Source of the DNA: Prolixibacteraceae bacterium
GTDB taxonomy: Bacteria > Bacteroidota > Bacteroidia > Bacteroidales > Prolixibacteraceae
Direction: 5' to 3'
Assembly: GCA_018399395.1 (NCBI GenBank)
Contig: JAGYOI010000030.1
Coordinates: forward strand, 1-9,792
DNA: 9,792 bases
The notes beneath the pieces are model-generated. The model had not been told where the DNA came from. It saw only the letters and a list, made by a program, of their open reading frames with translations, and did no database searches. A program made the translations under genes and the position numbers. This document shows, piece after piece, positions 1 through 6,494 of the stretch; the stretch's first letter is position 1; every line of letters starts with the position of its first letter.

Positions 1-965
1 TTAAAGCATCACGTTTAGGCAAAAAGGTTATTGATATTTACAACCTCAGTAAAAGTTTTGGCGAACTCAAAGTTCTAAACAATTTCAGCTATAAATTTTC
101 ACGTTTTGAAAAAATTGGCATTGTTGGTGAAAACGGCACCGGCAAATCAACTTTACTTAATTTAATAACCGGGGCGATTGAACCCGATTCGGGCCGGATT
201 GAAATTGGCGAAACCGTTAAATTTGGATATTACCGTCAGGAGGGTATCGCGTTTGCACCCGATGCCAAAGTTATCGATGTTATTCAGGAAATTGCCGAGT
301 TTATTGATTTGGGCAACGGGAAACAATGGAGTGCTTCGCAATTACTTACCCATTTTCTTTTTCCTAAAGAAATTCAGTATTCACTGGTTGAAACATTAAG
401 TGGCGGAGAAAAAAGAAGGTTATATCTCTGCTCTATCCTCATAAAAAACCCAAACTTCCTGATACTTGATGAGCCCACTAATGATCTCGACATCATGACG
501 CTGAATGTTTTGGAAGAATATCTGCAAAATTTCAACGGATGCGTTGTTGTGGTAAGCCACGACCGTTACTTTATGGATAAAATAGTTGAACATGTTTTTG
601 CTTTTGAAGATAATGGGATCATTAAGGATTTTCCGGGAAATTATTCGGTATTCCGTTATTATAAGGATAATAAAGACAAAGAAGAACGAAAAGCAACCAG
701 CGGGAATAAAAAAGAAACAACTACTCAAAAGCCCATAAAGAAGAAAAACACCAATAAACTCAGCTTTAAAGAAAAAAGGGAATTTGAAAAACTTAGCTCC
801 GAAATTGAGCAGTTAGAATCTAAAAAACAGGAGCTTGAGGGCAAAATGAGTTCGGGTGAGTATGGCCACGAAAAAATTCAGGAGCAATCAGATTTGTACG
901 AAAAAATTAAAGACGAACTTGATGAAAAAGAATTGCGCTGGCTCGATCTGAGCGAAAAAGAATAA
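1..965 (+). CDS. ABC-F family ATPase, C-terminal part (5' end outside window)
   Basis: The gene is open from the left edge, with codons beginning at base 3, and 320 residues are visible up to a TAA stop. They hold the end of the inter-domain linker, the complete second nucleotide-binding domain and a C-terminal tail. Visible motifs are Walker A GENGTGKST (126-152), signature LSGGEKRR (396-419), Walker B LILDEPTNDLD (to 491) and the H-loop SHDR (histidine codon 558-560). A Lys-rich stretch is followed by a charged, Leu/Glu-rich segment (visible residues about 252-312) that looks like the coiled-coil C-terminal domain of Uup-type ABC-F proteins. There are no membrane segments, so it is a soluble ATPase. 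ABC-F proteins act on the ribosome E site in translation, and some relieve stalling or give antibiotic resistance. The linker that would separate housekeeping from resistance types lies outside the window. The stop codon abuts the stop codon of the convergent glycosyltransferase gene. Confidence 0.95.
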   Translation, partial: KASRLGKKVIDIYNLSKSFGELKVLNNFSYKFSRFEKIGIVGENGTGKSTLLNLITGAIEPDSGRIEIGETVKFGYYRQEGIAFAPDAKVIDVIQEIAEFIDLGNGKQWSASQLLTHFLFPKEIQYSLVETLSGGEKRRLYLCSILIKNPNFLILDEPTNDLDIMTLNVLEEYLQNFNGCVVVVSHDRYFMDKIVEHVFAFEDNGIIKDFPGNYSVFRYYKDNKDKEERKATSGNKKETTTQKPIKKKNTNKLSFKEKREFEKLSSEIEQLESKKQELEGKMSSGEYGHEKIQEQSDLYEKIKDELDEKELRWLDLSEKE

Positions 966-2057
966 CTAATTTACCCCCAATAAAAAGGGGTATAATTGGT
1001 TATTGGTAACTTTTCGAGAGAAAGCTGTTTCAACAAGTTTTCGGGCAGAAATGCCCAGTTTAATCCCCACGTCGGGGTTTTCAATTACATGCTGCATGGT
1101 TTGTGCAAAGTGTTTCAAATTAAAAGCTGGCACTAAAAAGCCAGTTTCACCATGTTTTACAACCTCAGGGTTGCCTGCAACACTAAACGATATTACAGGT
1201 TTGTGCATGGCCATAGCTTCAATGGCTACTGTTGGCAGCCCCTCCCAGTGTGATGGGATAAGTAAACAATCGATGGAATGCATAACCGATTTCACATCGT
1301 CCCTGAAACCAAGCATATCAACATGTTCATTTACCTGATGCTTATCAATTAACGATACAACTTCGTTGTGCAACGGACCAGTACCTGCCAGTTTTATTTT
1401 AAACTTCATGCCCTTTTCTTTCAACATACCGGCAATCTCCGGTAAAAAAAGCACTCCTTTCTCTTCAGATAAACGGCCAACACATCCAAATACAAATTCC
1501 TGCCCTTGTTTATCTTCTGTATTTATCAGTTGTTTGTCCCACTTTTCAATATCGATACTGTTGTAGATTACATGAATTTTTTCTTTGGGAATCAAATTGG
1601 GGTCACGACTCAACGATACATCGGCAATGTATTGCGAACAAGGGATAAAATGAGTGATGCCGTGGCGTAATAATATTTTATTTAAAAAGTGAGGATTAAG
1701 GGGGCGTCCATTATCGCGGCGATACATTATTTGTTTGATTCCTGCCAATTTTGCAGGCATTGTAAATAATTTAAAATCATTTGAAGTGTTGAATAAAACT
1801 GTATCCGGAGCTATTTTTTTCAACATATGGTATATGCGATATATTTTTACGGGATTCAGATAAGCAAATTTCCCGGTTTTAACCGTGTGGTTTTTTATAT
1901 CATGTTTGTTTAACTTATCGTGCAATTCACCCTTGTTTGAAGTAATACTTACAACATTAGCTTTATCCTGAAACGACAAAATCGTTTCGAATTGCCAGCT
2001 TTCTCCCCCGCCCCAAAGTTTGGCTGTATTTATAAAGCATATTTTCTTGTTGCTCAT
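966..2057 (-). CDS. GT4-family (GT-B fold) glycosyltransferase
   Basis: A 363-residue protein with the usual length and layout of a retaining GT4 glycosyltransferase. The N-terminal Rossmann half starts ICFINTAKLWGGGES, with the glycine-rich loop (residues 16-18) that contacts the donor phosphates. The C-terminal half has GRLSEEKG (194-201), LAGTGPL, and the E-x7-E motif in WEGLPTVAIEAM (E272 and E280), which binds the sugar nucleotide. There is no signal peptide or membrane helix, so it should act at the cytoplasmic face of the inner membrane on a lipid-linked or LPS-core acceptor. Donor and acceptor cannot be read from the sequence. It starts at ATG 2057 with only an A-rich leader. It lies 31 bp downstream of the methyltransferase gene on the same strand and is probably co-transcribed with it. 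Its TAG stop at 966-968 directly follows the ABC-F stop with no spacer. Confidence 0.93.
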   Translation of the reverse strand: MSNKKICFINTAKLWGGGESWQFETILSFQDKANVVSITSNKGELHDKLNKHDIKNHTVKTGKFAYLNPVKIYRIYHMLKKIAPDTVLFNTSNDFKLFTMPAKLAGIKQIMYRRDNGRPLNPHFLNKILLRHGITHFIPCSQYIADVSLSRDPNLIPKEKIHVIYNSIDIEKWDKQLINTEDKQGQEFVFGCVGRLSEEKGVLFLPEIAGMLKEKGMKFKIKLAGTGPLHNEVVSLIDKHQVNEHVDMLGFRDDVKSVMHSIDCLLIPSHWEGLPTVAIEAMAMHKPVISFSVAGNPEVVKHGETGFLVPAFNLKHFAQTMQHVIENPDVGIKLGISARKLVETAFSRKVTNNQLYPFLLGVN

Positions 2058-2088
2058 CTTGTTATGTTTATTTTACCATTCCTTTGTT

Positions 2089-2733
2089 TTAGGCACTTTT
2101 AACCTGATTCTTAATTCGTGCTTTATGGCCGATAATAAAAAAGTAATGATATACATTTTCGGGTTGAATATATTCCCTGCAAATATCATAGTCATGTTTT
2201 ATAATAGCTGATATCTTCTTTTTCAAGTAACCTTTAGTGTTCATTTCCCAGTGATGTTCTCCGTCAAACTCAAATCTTTTGTTGAAACGGGGAACTGAAA
2301 ATAAAATATGCCTGATAAATGCACGTTGAATTTTGAAAAATGAAAATGGCCTTGAGTGTTGTATGGGCAGGGATAAAATAAGCTTTTCTGTTTTCCCCAT
2401 CATTTTATCAAGGGTTGGCTTAAAATCCTTGAATGGCATATGTTCGAGCACCTGACAGCATAAAATAGTATCGAAATGCATCGGTATTTGGTCAATATCA
2501 CGGACATCTAACGTAAAATCGGGTTTTAATGTTTCATCAAAGTCCATCGTGTAAACTTCAATCCCCTGCATTTTGAGAATTTCAACTACAATATTGTCGC
2601 CCACACCAATGACCAAAACATTGCGTGGCGAAAATTCAACCACTTCTTTTATCTGGCTGTAGTATGAAGACCAACGCTTCTTATCAACATATTGCTTGAA
2701 AAAATAATGTGTTTCTTTTACCTGTATGCCCAC
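2089..2733 (-). CDS. class I SAM-dependent methyltransferase (Methyltransf_11/23-like)
   Basis: A 214-residue soluble protein. The SAM-binding motif I is VLVIGVGDN (residues 39-47), with Asn where the third glycine usually sits. Motif II is the acidic strand end YTMDFD (61-66), and the segment DTILCCQVLEHMPF (88-101) is typical of Methyltransf_11/23 enzymes. The later EHHWEMNTKGYL (159-170) recalls the conserved EH segment near the C-terminus of such enzymes. The substrate is unknown. Its place between GT2 and GT4 glycosyltransferase genes suggests methylation of a sugar or glycan intermediate, but that is inference. The start is GTG: an in-frame TAA lies four codons upstream, and no ATG occurs before motif I, so GTG at 2731-2733 is the only sensible choice. 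A strong promoter candidate lies about 45 bp upstream, so this gene and the GT4 gene may form their own transcript. Confidence 0.9.
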   Translation of the reverse strand: MGIQVKETHYFFKQYVDKKRWSSYYSQIKEVVEFSPRNVLVIGVGDNIVVEILKMQGIEVYTMDFDETLKPDFTLDVRDIDQIPMHFDTILCCQVLEHMPFKDFKPTLDKMMGKTEKLILSLPIQHSRPFSFFKIQRAFIRHILFSVPRFNKRFEFDGEHHWEMNTKGYLKKKISAIIKHDYDICREYIQPENVYHYFFIIGHKARIKNQVKSA

Positions 2734-2777
2734 AACCCCTGTTTAATGTATCTAAAATGCTCTTTTTTAATTAAATG

Positions 2778-2811
2778 CAAATATAAATATTTGAATATGA
2801 ATACGAGCAAA
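2778..2811 (-). promoter_or_regulatory. Bacteroidota-type promoter for the methyltransferase-GT4 pair
   Basis: Read on the minus strand, TTTG (2811-2808) is followed after 22 bases by TATATTTG (2785-2778). Both boxes fit the -33 TTTG and -7 TAnnTTTG consensus of the Bacteroidota primary sigma factor. Transcription should start near 2772, about 40 bases before the GTG start. The -33 box lies only 4 bases after the GT2 stop codon, inside the 82-bp GT2-methyltransferase gap, so the downstream pair can be expressed apart from the helicase-GT2 transcript. Confidence 0.65.
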
Positions 2812-2815
2812 TAAT

Positions 2816-3703
2816 TCAATCAATTTTACGAAGGTATAACAGTGGTATTTTGAAGGCATAAACATATGCATAGAAGTAAAAAGGCTTAAATGCAATGGCT
2901 TTACCCAGAATACGGTAAGCATCTTTCATGTTTTTACCAAATAAGGCATGTTTGCGTGTAAGTTTCCGGGCCACATGGTGATAAATATCAAGCTCTTTTA
3001 GCCGTTGTTCATGTTTGACGAAAAAATAAGCAGCCCCATTGATAACAGCCATTGAGTTATCAGAAATCCGGTTCTGTTCATCCCAATACATAAGAGTATT
3101 GCTGTTCTCAATATAATCGATTGGATAAATCCCGGCAATCCGCACTATAAAATCAAGGTCCTGATGAGAAGGCATCAGTTCGTCGAAACCGCCAATTTTT
3201 TCAAATACATCTTTTCGAACACACAACCCCGATGTAGCAGAACCAATTCCGTGAAAACCCATAAATAAAGCCCGCTCAGCATTGGCCTTCACCTTTTGGT
3301 TGAAGGTGGCAACAATTTCTCCGTTTTTTATGCAAGTTGCAAATACATATGATAATCCCAGTTGGTGGTTATCTGCAAATTTACTGAGGTGGTTTTTAAG
3401 GGTTGACGGTGCCAATTCATCGTCTGAATCAAAAAAAGTAATCAAGGATGCACGTGCTATACGTGCTCCATGATTACGAGCCCTGTTGGCTCCTCCGTTT
3501 TTTTCTAATTTTGCAACTTTTATCCGATGGTCATATGAATATGTATCCTGAATTAACTGAACAGTCCGATCGGTTGAACAATCATCAACCACTATAAGTT
3601 CCCAGTTGTCAAATGTTTGATTAATAACACTTTCAATGGCTCTTTGTATCGTCTTTTCTCTGTTAAAAGCTGGAATTACAACTGTAATATCAGGTTTATT
3701 CAT
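2816..3703 (-). CDS. GT2-family (GT-A fold) glycosyltransferase
   Basis: A 295-residue enzyme with the standard N-terminal GT2 domain. ITVVIPAFNREKTI (residues 6-19) opens the nucleotide-binding fold, ELIVVDDCSTDRT carries the Asp pair (D40, D41), NGGANRARNHG contacts the nucleotide, and FFDSDDEL contains the metal-binding DxD (92-95). HQDLDF (180-185) supplies the likely catalytic acid (the ED/QD motif). The C-terminus (about 275-292) is aromatic and hydrophobic (FYFYAYVYAFKIPLLY) and may dock to the membrane, though it lacks a clear spanning helix. The likely role is inverting sugar transfer to a growing surface polysaccharide or LPS; the sugar is not predictable. ATG at 3703 fits the domain start. 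It lies 20 bp downstream of the helicase stop on the same strand with no terminator between, so it may be transcribed from the helicase promoter. Confidence 0.93.
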   Translation of the reverse strand: MNKPDITVVIPAFNREKTIQRAIESVINQTFDNWELIVVDDCSTDRTVQLIQDTYSYDHRIKVAKLEKNGGANRARNHGARIARASLITFFDSDDELAPSTLKNHLSKFADNHQLGLSYVFATCIKNGEIVATFNQKVKANAERALFMGFHGIGSATSGLCVRKDVFEKIGGFDELMPSHQDLDFIVRIAGIYPIDYIENSNTLMYWDEQNRISDNSMAVINGAAYFFVKHEQRLKELDIYHHVARKLTRKHALFGKNMKDAYRILGKAIAFKPFYFYAYVYAFKIPLLYLRKID

Positions 3704-3723
3704 AAATTGACATTAACGGAATT

Positions 3724-5418
3724 CTAAGAATTTATTCGTTGTCTTTTTTTCTTTTTACCTCTCGGGCCTTTGTTCCGGTCGCGGAAATCGTTGCCGGCAA
3801 ACTCATAGTTTTCTTCAGCCTCGATATTTACGCCTTTGTATGAACGTTGATTTAATTCACGGATAACTTTTTTAGCAAGTTTTTCTTCTACTTCTACAGA
3901 AGATGCCCGTTTATAAATATCAATTTGTCCAATTTCAAGATCTTTACGCCCCGATGCACTCACAAGCAGTTCAATTGCATCTTTTTTATTAAGTCCTTTT
4001 CCTTTTCCAACGTTAAAAATAATACGCGATGTGTTCAAGCCTTTCTTTTTGCGTGAGAATTTTCCTCCTTCACTGCTGTTATCTGCTTTAGTTGTATCAG
4101 CATTAATGTTTCCGGCATTATTGTAATAATCGAGAAAACGATTAAACTCTTCAGAGACAAAACGTTTTATGACCTCTTCCTTCGAAAACCCGGATAACAT
4201 TTCGTACACTTTATCCATATATGGGTCAATCTGTTCATCATTAACATTAGAGATTTTAACCTTTTCAATCATATTAAAAAGCTGCCTTTCGCAAATAACT
4301 TTGCCTTCGGGTACCGGCAGGTATTCAAATTTCTTCTTAATTGACTTTTCAATTTGCTTCAGCTTTCCTTTTTCTTTCATGTTAATGATAGAAACCGCTA
4401 TTCCGCTTTTTCCGGCCCTCCCGGTACGCCCCGAACGATGGTTATAGTTCTCGGTATCATCCGGCAGGTTATAGTTGATAACATGCGTTAAATCGGTTAC
4501 ATCGAGGCCACGGGCTGCAACATCGGTTGCAACAAGTACACTTAAGGTGTGGTCACGAAATTTTTGCATTACATAATCGCGTTGGCTTTGGGTAAGGTCG
4601 CCATGCAATGCTTCGGCGTTATATCCTTCCTTCATCAGCGACGCTGCCACATCTTTGGTCTCTCTGCGTGTTCTGCAAAAAACAATACCATAAATATCAG
4701 GATAAAAATCTACAACACGTTTTAGCGCGATAAACCTGTCGCGGGCATGTACCATGTGGTATATGTGACTGACATTTTCAGCACTTGAGTTTTTGTTGCC
4801 AATGGTAATTTCAGCAGGGTTGTTCATGTACGTTTTGGCAATATTCAAAATATCCTTGCTCATGGTAGCCGAAAACAACAAAGTTGTTTTAGACCGGGGG
4901 GTTTCTTTCAAAATCTCGTCAACCTCTTCCCTGAAACCCATCCGGAGCATTTCATCGGCCTCGTCAAGTACCATCATTTTTATGTTGGATAAAACAACTT
5001 TTTTCCTTCTGATCAAATCTCTTATTCGTCCTGGAGTTGCCACAACAACCTGAGCACCTTTCTTTAACGAAGAAATTTGCTTGTCGATAGGGGCACCACC
5101 GTAAACTGAAACAATTTTTAACTGAGGAATATACTTACTGTAATTAACCAAATCGCGGCCAATTTGCATGCATAACTCACGGGTAGGACTTAAAATTAGT
5201 AATTGCGGTGTTGTCTCCGATAAATCGATTTTCCCAAGTGCGGGCAAACCAAATGCAGCTGTTTTTCCGGTTCCTGTTTGAGCAAGACCCAGTACATCGC
5301 GATTTTCTTCTGATAATAGTGGAATTACTTTCTCCTGAATCGGAGTTGGTTCAACAAAGCCAAGCTCAGAAATTCCTTGAAGAATCTCCGGCGAAAGGCC
5401 CATTTCTGTAAATAACAT
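3724..5418 (-). CDS. DEAD-box ATP-dependent RNA helicase with DbpA-type RNA-binding domain
   Basis: With ATG at 5418 the protein has 564 residues. All helicase motifs are present: Q motif around PTPIQ (24-28), motif I AQTGTGKT (46-53), Ia PTREL, Ib TPGR, II DEAD (152-155), III SAT (183-185), V VATDVAARGLD, and VI HRSGRTGR (327-334). Residues about 465-535 (RIIFNVGKGKGLNKKDAIEL onward) match the RRM-like DbpA RNA-binding domain found in DbpA and CsdA/DeaD. The tail is a basic GPRGKKKKRQ stretch. The expected role is ATP-driven remodelling of structured RNA, such as ribosome assembly or mRNA unwinding in the cold. A GTG start 13 codons upstream (5457) is possible, but MLFTEMGLSPEIL matches the usual start of the family, so I chose 5418. 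The GT2 gene follows after 20 bp. A promoter candidate lies about 80 bases upstream. Confidence 0.95.
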   Translation of the reverse strand: MLFTEMGLSPEILQGISELGFVEPTPIQEKVIPLLSEENRDVLGLAQTGTGKTAAFGLPALGKIDLSETTPQLLILSPTRELCMQIGRDLVNYSKYIPQLKIVSVYGGAPIDKQISSLKKGAQVVVATPGRIRDLIRRKKVVLSNIKMMVLDEADEMLRMGFREEVDEILKETPRSKTTLLFSATMSKDILNIAKTYMNNPAEITIGNKNSSAENVSHIYHMVHARDRFIALKRVVDFYPDIYGIVFCRTRRETKDVAASLMKEGYNAEALHGDLTQSQRDYVMQKFRDHTLSVLVATDVAARGLDVTDLTHVINYNLPDDTENYNHRSGRTGRAGKSGIAVSIINMKEKGKLKQIEKSIKKKFEYLPVPEGKVICERQLFNMIEKVKISNVNDEQIDPYMDKVYEMLSGFSKEEVIKRFVSEEFNRFLDYYNNAGNINADTTKADNSSEGGKFSRKKKGLNTSRIIFNVGKGKGLNKKDAIELLVSASGRKDLEIGQIDIYKRASSVEVEEKLAKKVIRELNQRSYKGVNIEAEENYEFAGNDFRDRNKGPRGKKKKRQRINS

Positions 5419-5495
5419 AAATTTTTGTTTTAGGCCTTCCTGTTTTGTCAATACCACAAATACAAGTTAACCTGTTAATTAATGAATTTGTGGCG

Positions 5496-5528
5496 CAAAA
5501 GTATTGCTTTTATTTAATAATGTACAAC
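5496..5528 (-). promoter_or_regulatory. promoter candidate for the DEAD-box helicase
   Basis: On the minus strand TACTTTTG (5503-5496) is an exact match to the Bacteroidota -7 element TAnnTTTG. The -33 box is weaker: GTTG at 5528-5525, 21 bases upstream. Transcription would start near 5490, leaving a 5' leader of about 70 bases before the ATG at 5418. Confidence 0.5.
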
Positions 5529-5554
5529 ATTTACTGAGGATTTGAGTGAATGTT
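5526..5554. repeat. imperfect 10-bp inverted repeat upstream of the helicase promoter
   Basis: AACATTTACT (5526-5535) and AGTGAATGTT (5545-5554) are inverted copies matching at 9 of 10 positions, separated by 9 bases. The left arm overlaps the weak -33 box of the helicase promoter. It could be an operator. As plus-strand RNA the one mismatch would be a G-U pair, so a hairpin is also possible. Confidence 0.35.
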
Positions 5555-5804
5555 AAATAATTGGACGTGGCTATCGGGTTTTCTTATTAAATAAATTAGC
5601 CTTAAAATGGATAATCATAGAGGACCTAACCACCTATGGGTAAAAAAAATCAAATATTTGTCTCATTTGTTCAATTTTAATTCTATGTAAACTTGAACAT
5701 AAAATTGGGCTTTATCTTGACAAACGGATATATTTTCAATAACTTACGATTTAACGTTAAAACTAAAATGAAAGGATAGATGATGTAATTAACAATTTAT
5801 TAGC
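5555..5804. other. AT-rich intergenic stretch without a convincing gene
   Basis: This is the middle of the 456-bp gap between the helicase and the sigma factor. No ORF with recognisable homology is seen. The longest plausible reading, 27 codons from ATG 5607 to TAA 5690 on the plus strand, has no identifiable motif. The stretch holds the palindrome CAAATATTTG (5651-5660) and two interleaved inverted repeats: TGTTCAA/TTGAACA (5668-5674 with 5693-5699) and CAATTTTA/TAAAATTG (5672-5679 with 5700-5707). No exact TAnnTTTG element was found inside it on either strand. Confidence 0.5.
5668..5707. repeat. two interleaved inverted repeats sharing a left arm
   Basis: TGTTCAA (5668-5674) pairs with TTGAACA (5693-5699). 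The partly overlapping CAATTTTA (5672-5679) pairs with TAAAATTG (5700-5707). As RNA the two stems exclude each other. In such AT-rich DNA a chance origin is possible. Confidence 0.35.
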
Positions 5805-5830
5805 ATTAAAAGATGTTTTTATCTTTTAAT
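5805..5830. promoter_or_regulatory. perfect 10-bp inverted repeat at the ECF sigma-factor promoter
   Basis: ATTAAAAGAT (5805-5814) and ATCTTTTAAT (5821-5830) are perfect inverted copies around a 6-base centre GTTTTT. The repeat ends 5 bases before the -7 element TATCTTTG and covers the place where a -33 TTTG would be expected but is absent. The arrangement fits an operator or activator site controlling the sigma-factor gene; the binding protein is unknown. Confidence 0.5.
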
Positions 5831-5835
5831 ATTCG

Positions 5836-5843
5836 TATCTTTG
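5836..5843 (+). promoter_or_regulatory. -7 element of the ECF sigma-factor promoter
   Basis: TATCTTTG matches the Bacteroidota -7 consensus TAnnTTTG. No TTTG-like -33 box is found 17-23 bases upstream, where the inverted repeat 5805-5830 lies instead. Transcription would start near 5848, about 27 bases before the ATG at 5875. Confidence 0.55.
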
Positions 5844-5874
5844 AAGTAATGTTTTACCCAAAAACCAAAAAGTT

Positions 5875-6378
5875 ATGTCAGAAATTCAATTTAGCAACAA
5901 GTTATTAAGTCTTGAAGATAGTCTTAAATATTACGCGTTAAGCTTGACATCAGATATGGACAAGGCTAACGACTTACTACAGGAAACGTTTTTAAAAGCG
6001 TTAATGTATCAGGATAAGTTTACTGAAAATACCAATTTTAAAGCGTGGGTTTACACTATAATGAAAAATACTTTCATTAATGATTACCGCAAAGCTTCGA
6101 AATCGAAAAACAGTTTAAGTGGCTCAAATAGTGAATTCCACCTACAGGTAGCACGTAACAAGGCTTACCCTGCCCCCGATTCGTTTTATTCAACAAACGA
6201 GATCGAAAAAAGCATATCGGCGCTTGAAGATGAATACAGGATACCATTTCAAATGTTTCTTGACGGGTACAAGTACAAAGAAATTGCTGAGAAGCTTACT
6301 TTACCGTTAGGAACAGTTAAAAGCCGGATATTTTTTACCCGGAAAAAACTAACTTCTACATTGAAAGAGTTTGTATAA
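5875..6378 (+). CDS. ECF-type RNA polymerase sigma factor
   Basis: A 167-residue two-domain sigma factor of normal ECF length. Region 2 spans about residues 15-73. It includes DLLQETFLKAL (33-43), which contacts the core polymerase, and FKAWVYTIMKNTFINDYRK (55-73), which melts and reads the -10 region. Region 4 (about 112-165) contains the helix-turn-helix YKEIAEKLTLPLGTVKSRIF (134-153), which reads the -35 region. The sequence resembles a stand-alone ECF group common in Bacteroidales, and no anti-sigma (FecR-like) gene or TonB/SusC gene follows. It is monocistronic: it has its own promoter, a 10-bp inverted repeat upstream, and an intrinsic terminator 28 bases after the stop. Control is therefore more likely at transcription or by a distant partner. 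The next gene encodes an outer-membrane protein, which is a possible but unproven target. Confidence 0.93.
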   Translation: MSEIQFSNKLLSLEDSLKYYALSLTSDMDKANDLLQETFLKALMYQDKFTENTNFKAWVYTIMKNTFINDYRKASKSKNSLSGSNSEFHLQVARNKAYPAPDSFYSTNEIEKSISALEDEYRIPFQMFLDGYKYKEIAEKLTLPLGTVKSRIFFTRKKLTSTLKEFV

Positions 6379-6406
6379 TATAAACATGAATTTTTACGTT
6401 ATATCT

Positions 6407-6436
6407 AAAGCCGGGGTTTTTACTCCGGCTTTTGTT
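6407..6436 (+). terminator. intrinsic terminator of the sigma-factor gene
   Basis: AAAGCCGGGG (6407-6416) pairs with CTCCGGCTTT (6423-6432), giving a 10-bp stem with one G-T pair and a 6-base loop TTTTTA. It is followed by TTGTT. The GC-rich core and the position 28 bases after the sigma-factor stop make it a convincing rho-independent terminator. Confidence 0.85.
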
Positions 6437-6443
6437 ATGGGTT

Positions 6444-6477
6444 TTTGTGCATGGAAAAGTGTTTTTTATTATTTTTG
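6444..6477 (+). promoter_or_regulatory. promoter of the outer-membrane beta-barrel gene
   Basis: TTTG (6444-6447), then 22 bases, then TATTTTTG (6470-6477), matching both Bacteroidota promoter boxes. The predicted start near 6482 leaves a very short leader of about 13 bases before the ATG at 6495. It begins right after the sigma-factor terminator, so the two genes are transcribed separately. Confidence 0.7.
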
Positions 6478-6494
6478 TATAAAAATAAATTATA

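Noticed and set aside
420..728. Reading frame of 102 codons on the minus strand inside the ABC-F gene
   Set aside because: It is antisense to conserved ABC-F motifs and its translation is low-complexity with no family resemblance.
972..992. Hairpin TACCCC/GGGGTA as a true terminator for the ABC-F gene
   Set aside because: Only 6 bp with a 9-base loop and no U-run after it on the plus strand; mentioned as weak structure only.
3720..3732. Quasi-palindrome AATTCT-A-AGAATT over the helicase stop codon as a terminator
   Set aside because: A one-base centre cannot form a hairpin loop and no U-run follows.
5419..5457. Longer helicase N-terminus from GTG at 5457
   Set aside because: The 13 extra residues do not fit the family start, while ATG 5418 gives the usual short lead into the Q motif.
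5491..5514. Sigma-54-like pattern TGGCGC...TTGC upstream of the sigma-factor gene
   Set aside because: The GG and GC doublets are 12 bases apart instead of the required 10, and the stretch already contains the helicase -7 element on the other strand.
5607..5690. 27-codon reading frame in the helicase-sigma gap
   Set aside because: No recognisable motif, no promoter element in front of it, and a length expected by chance; kept only as part of a low-interest finding.
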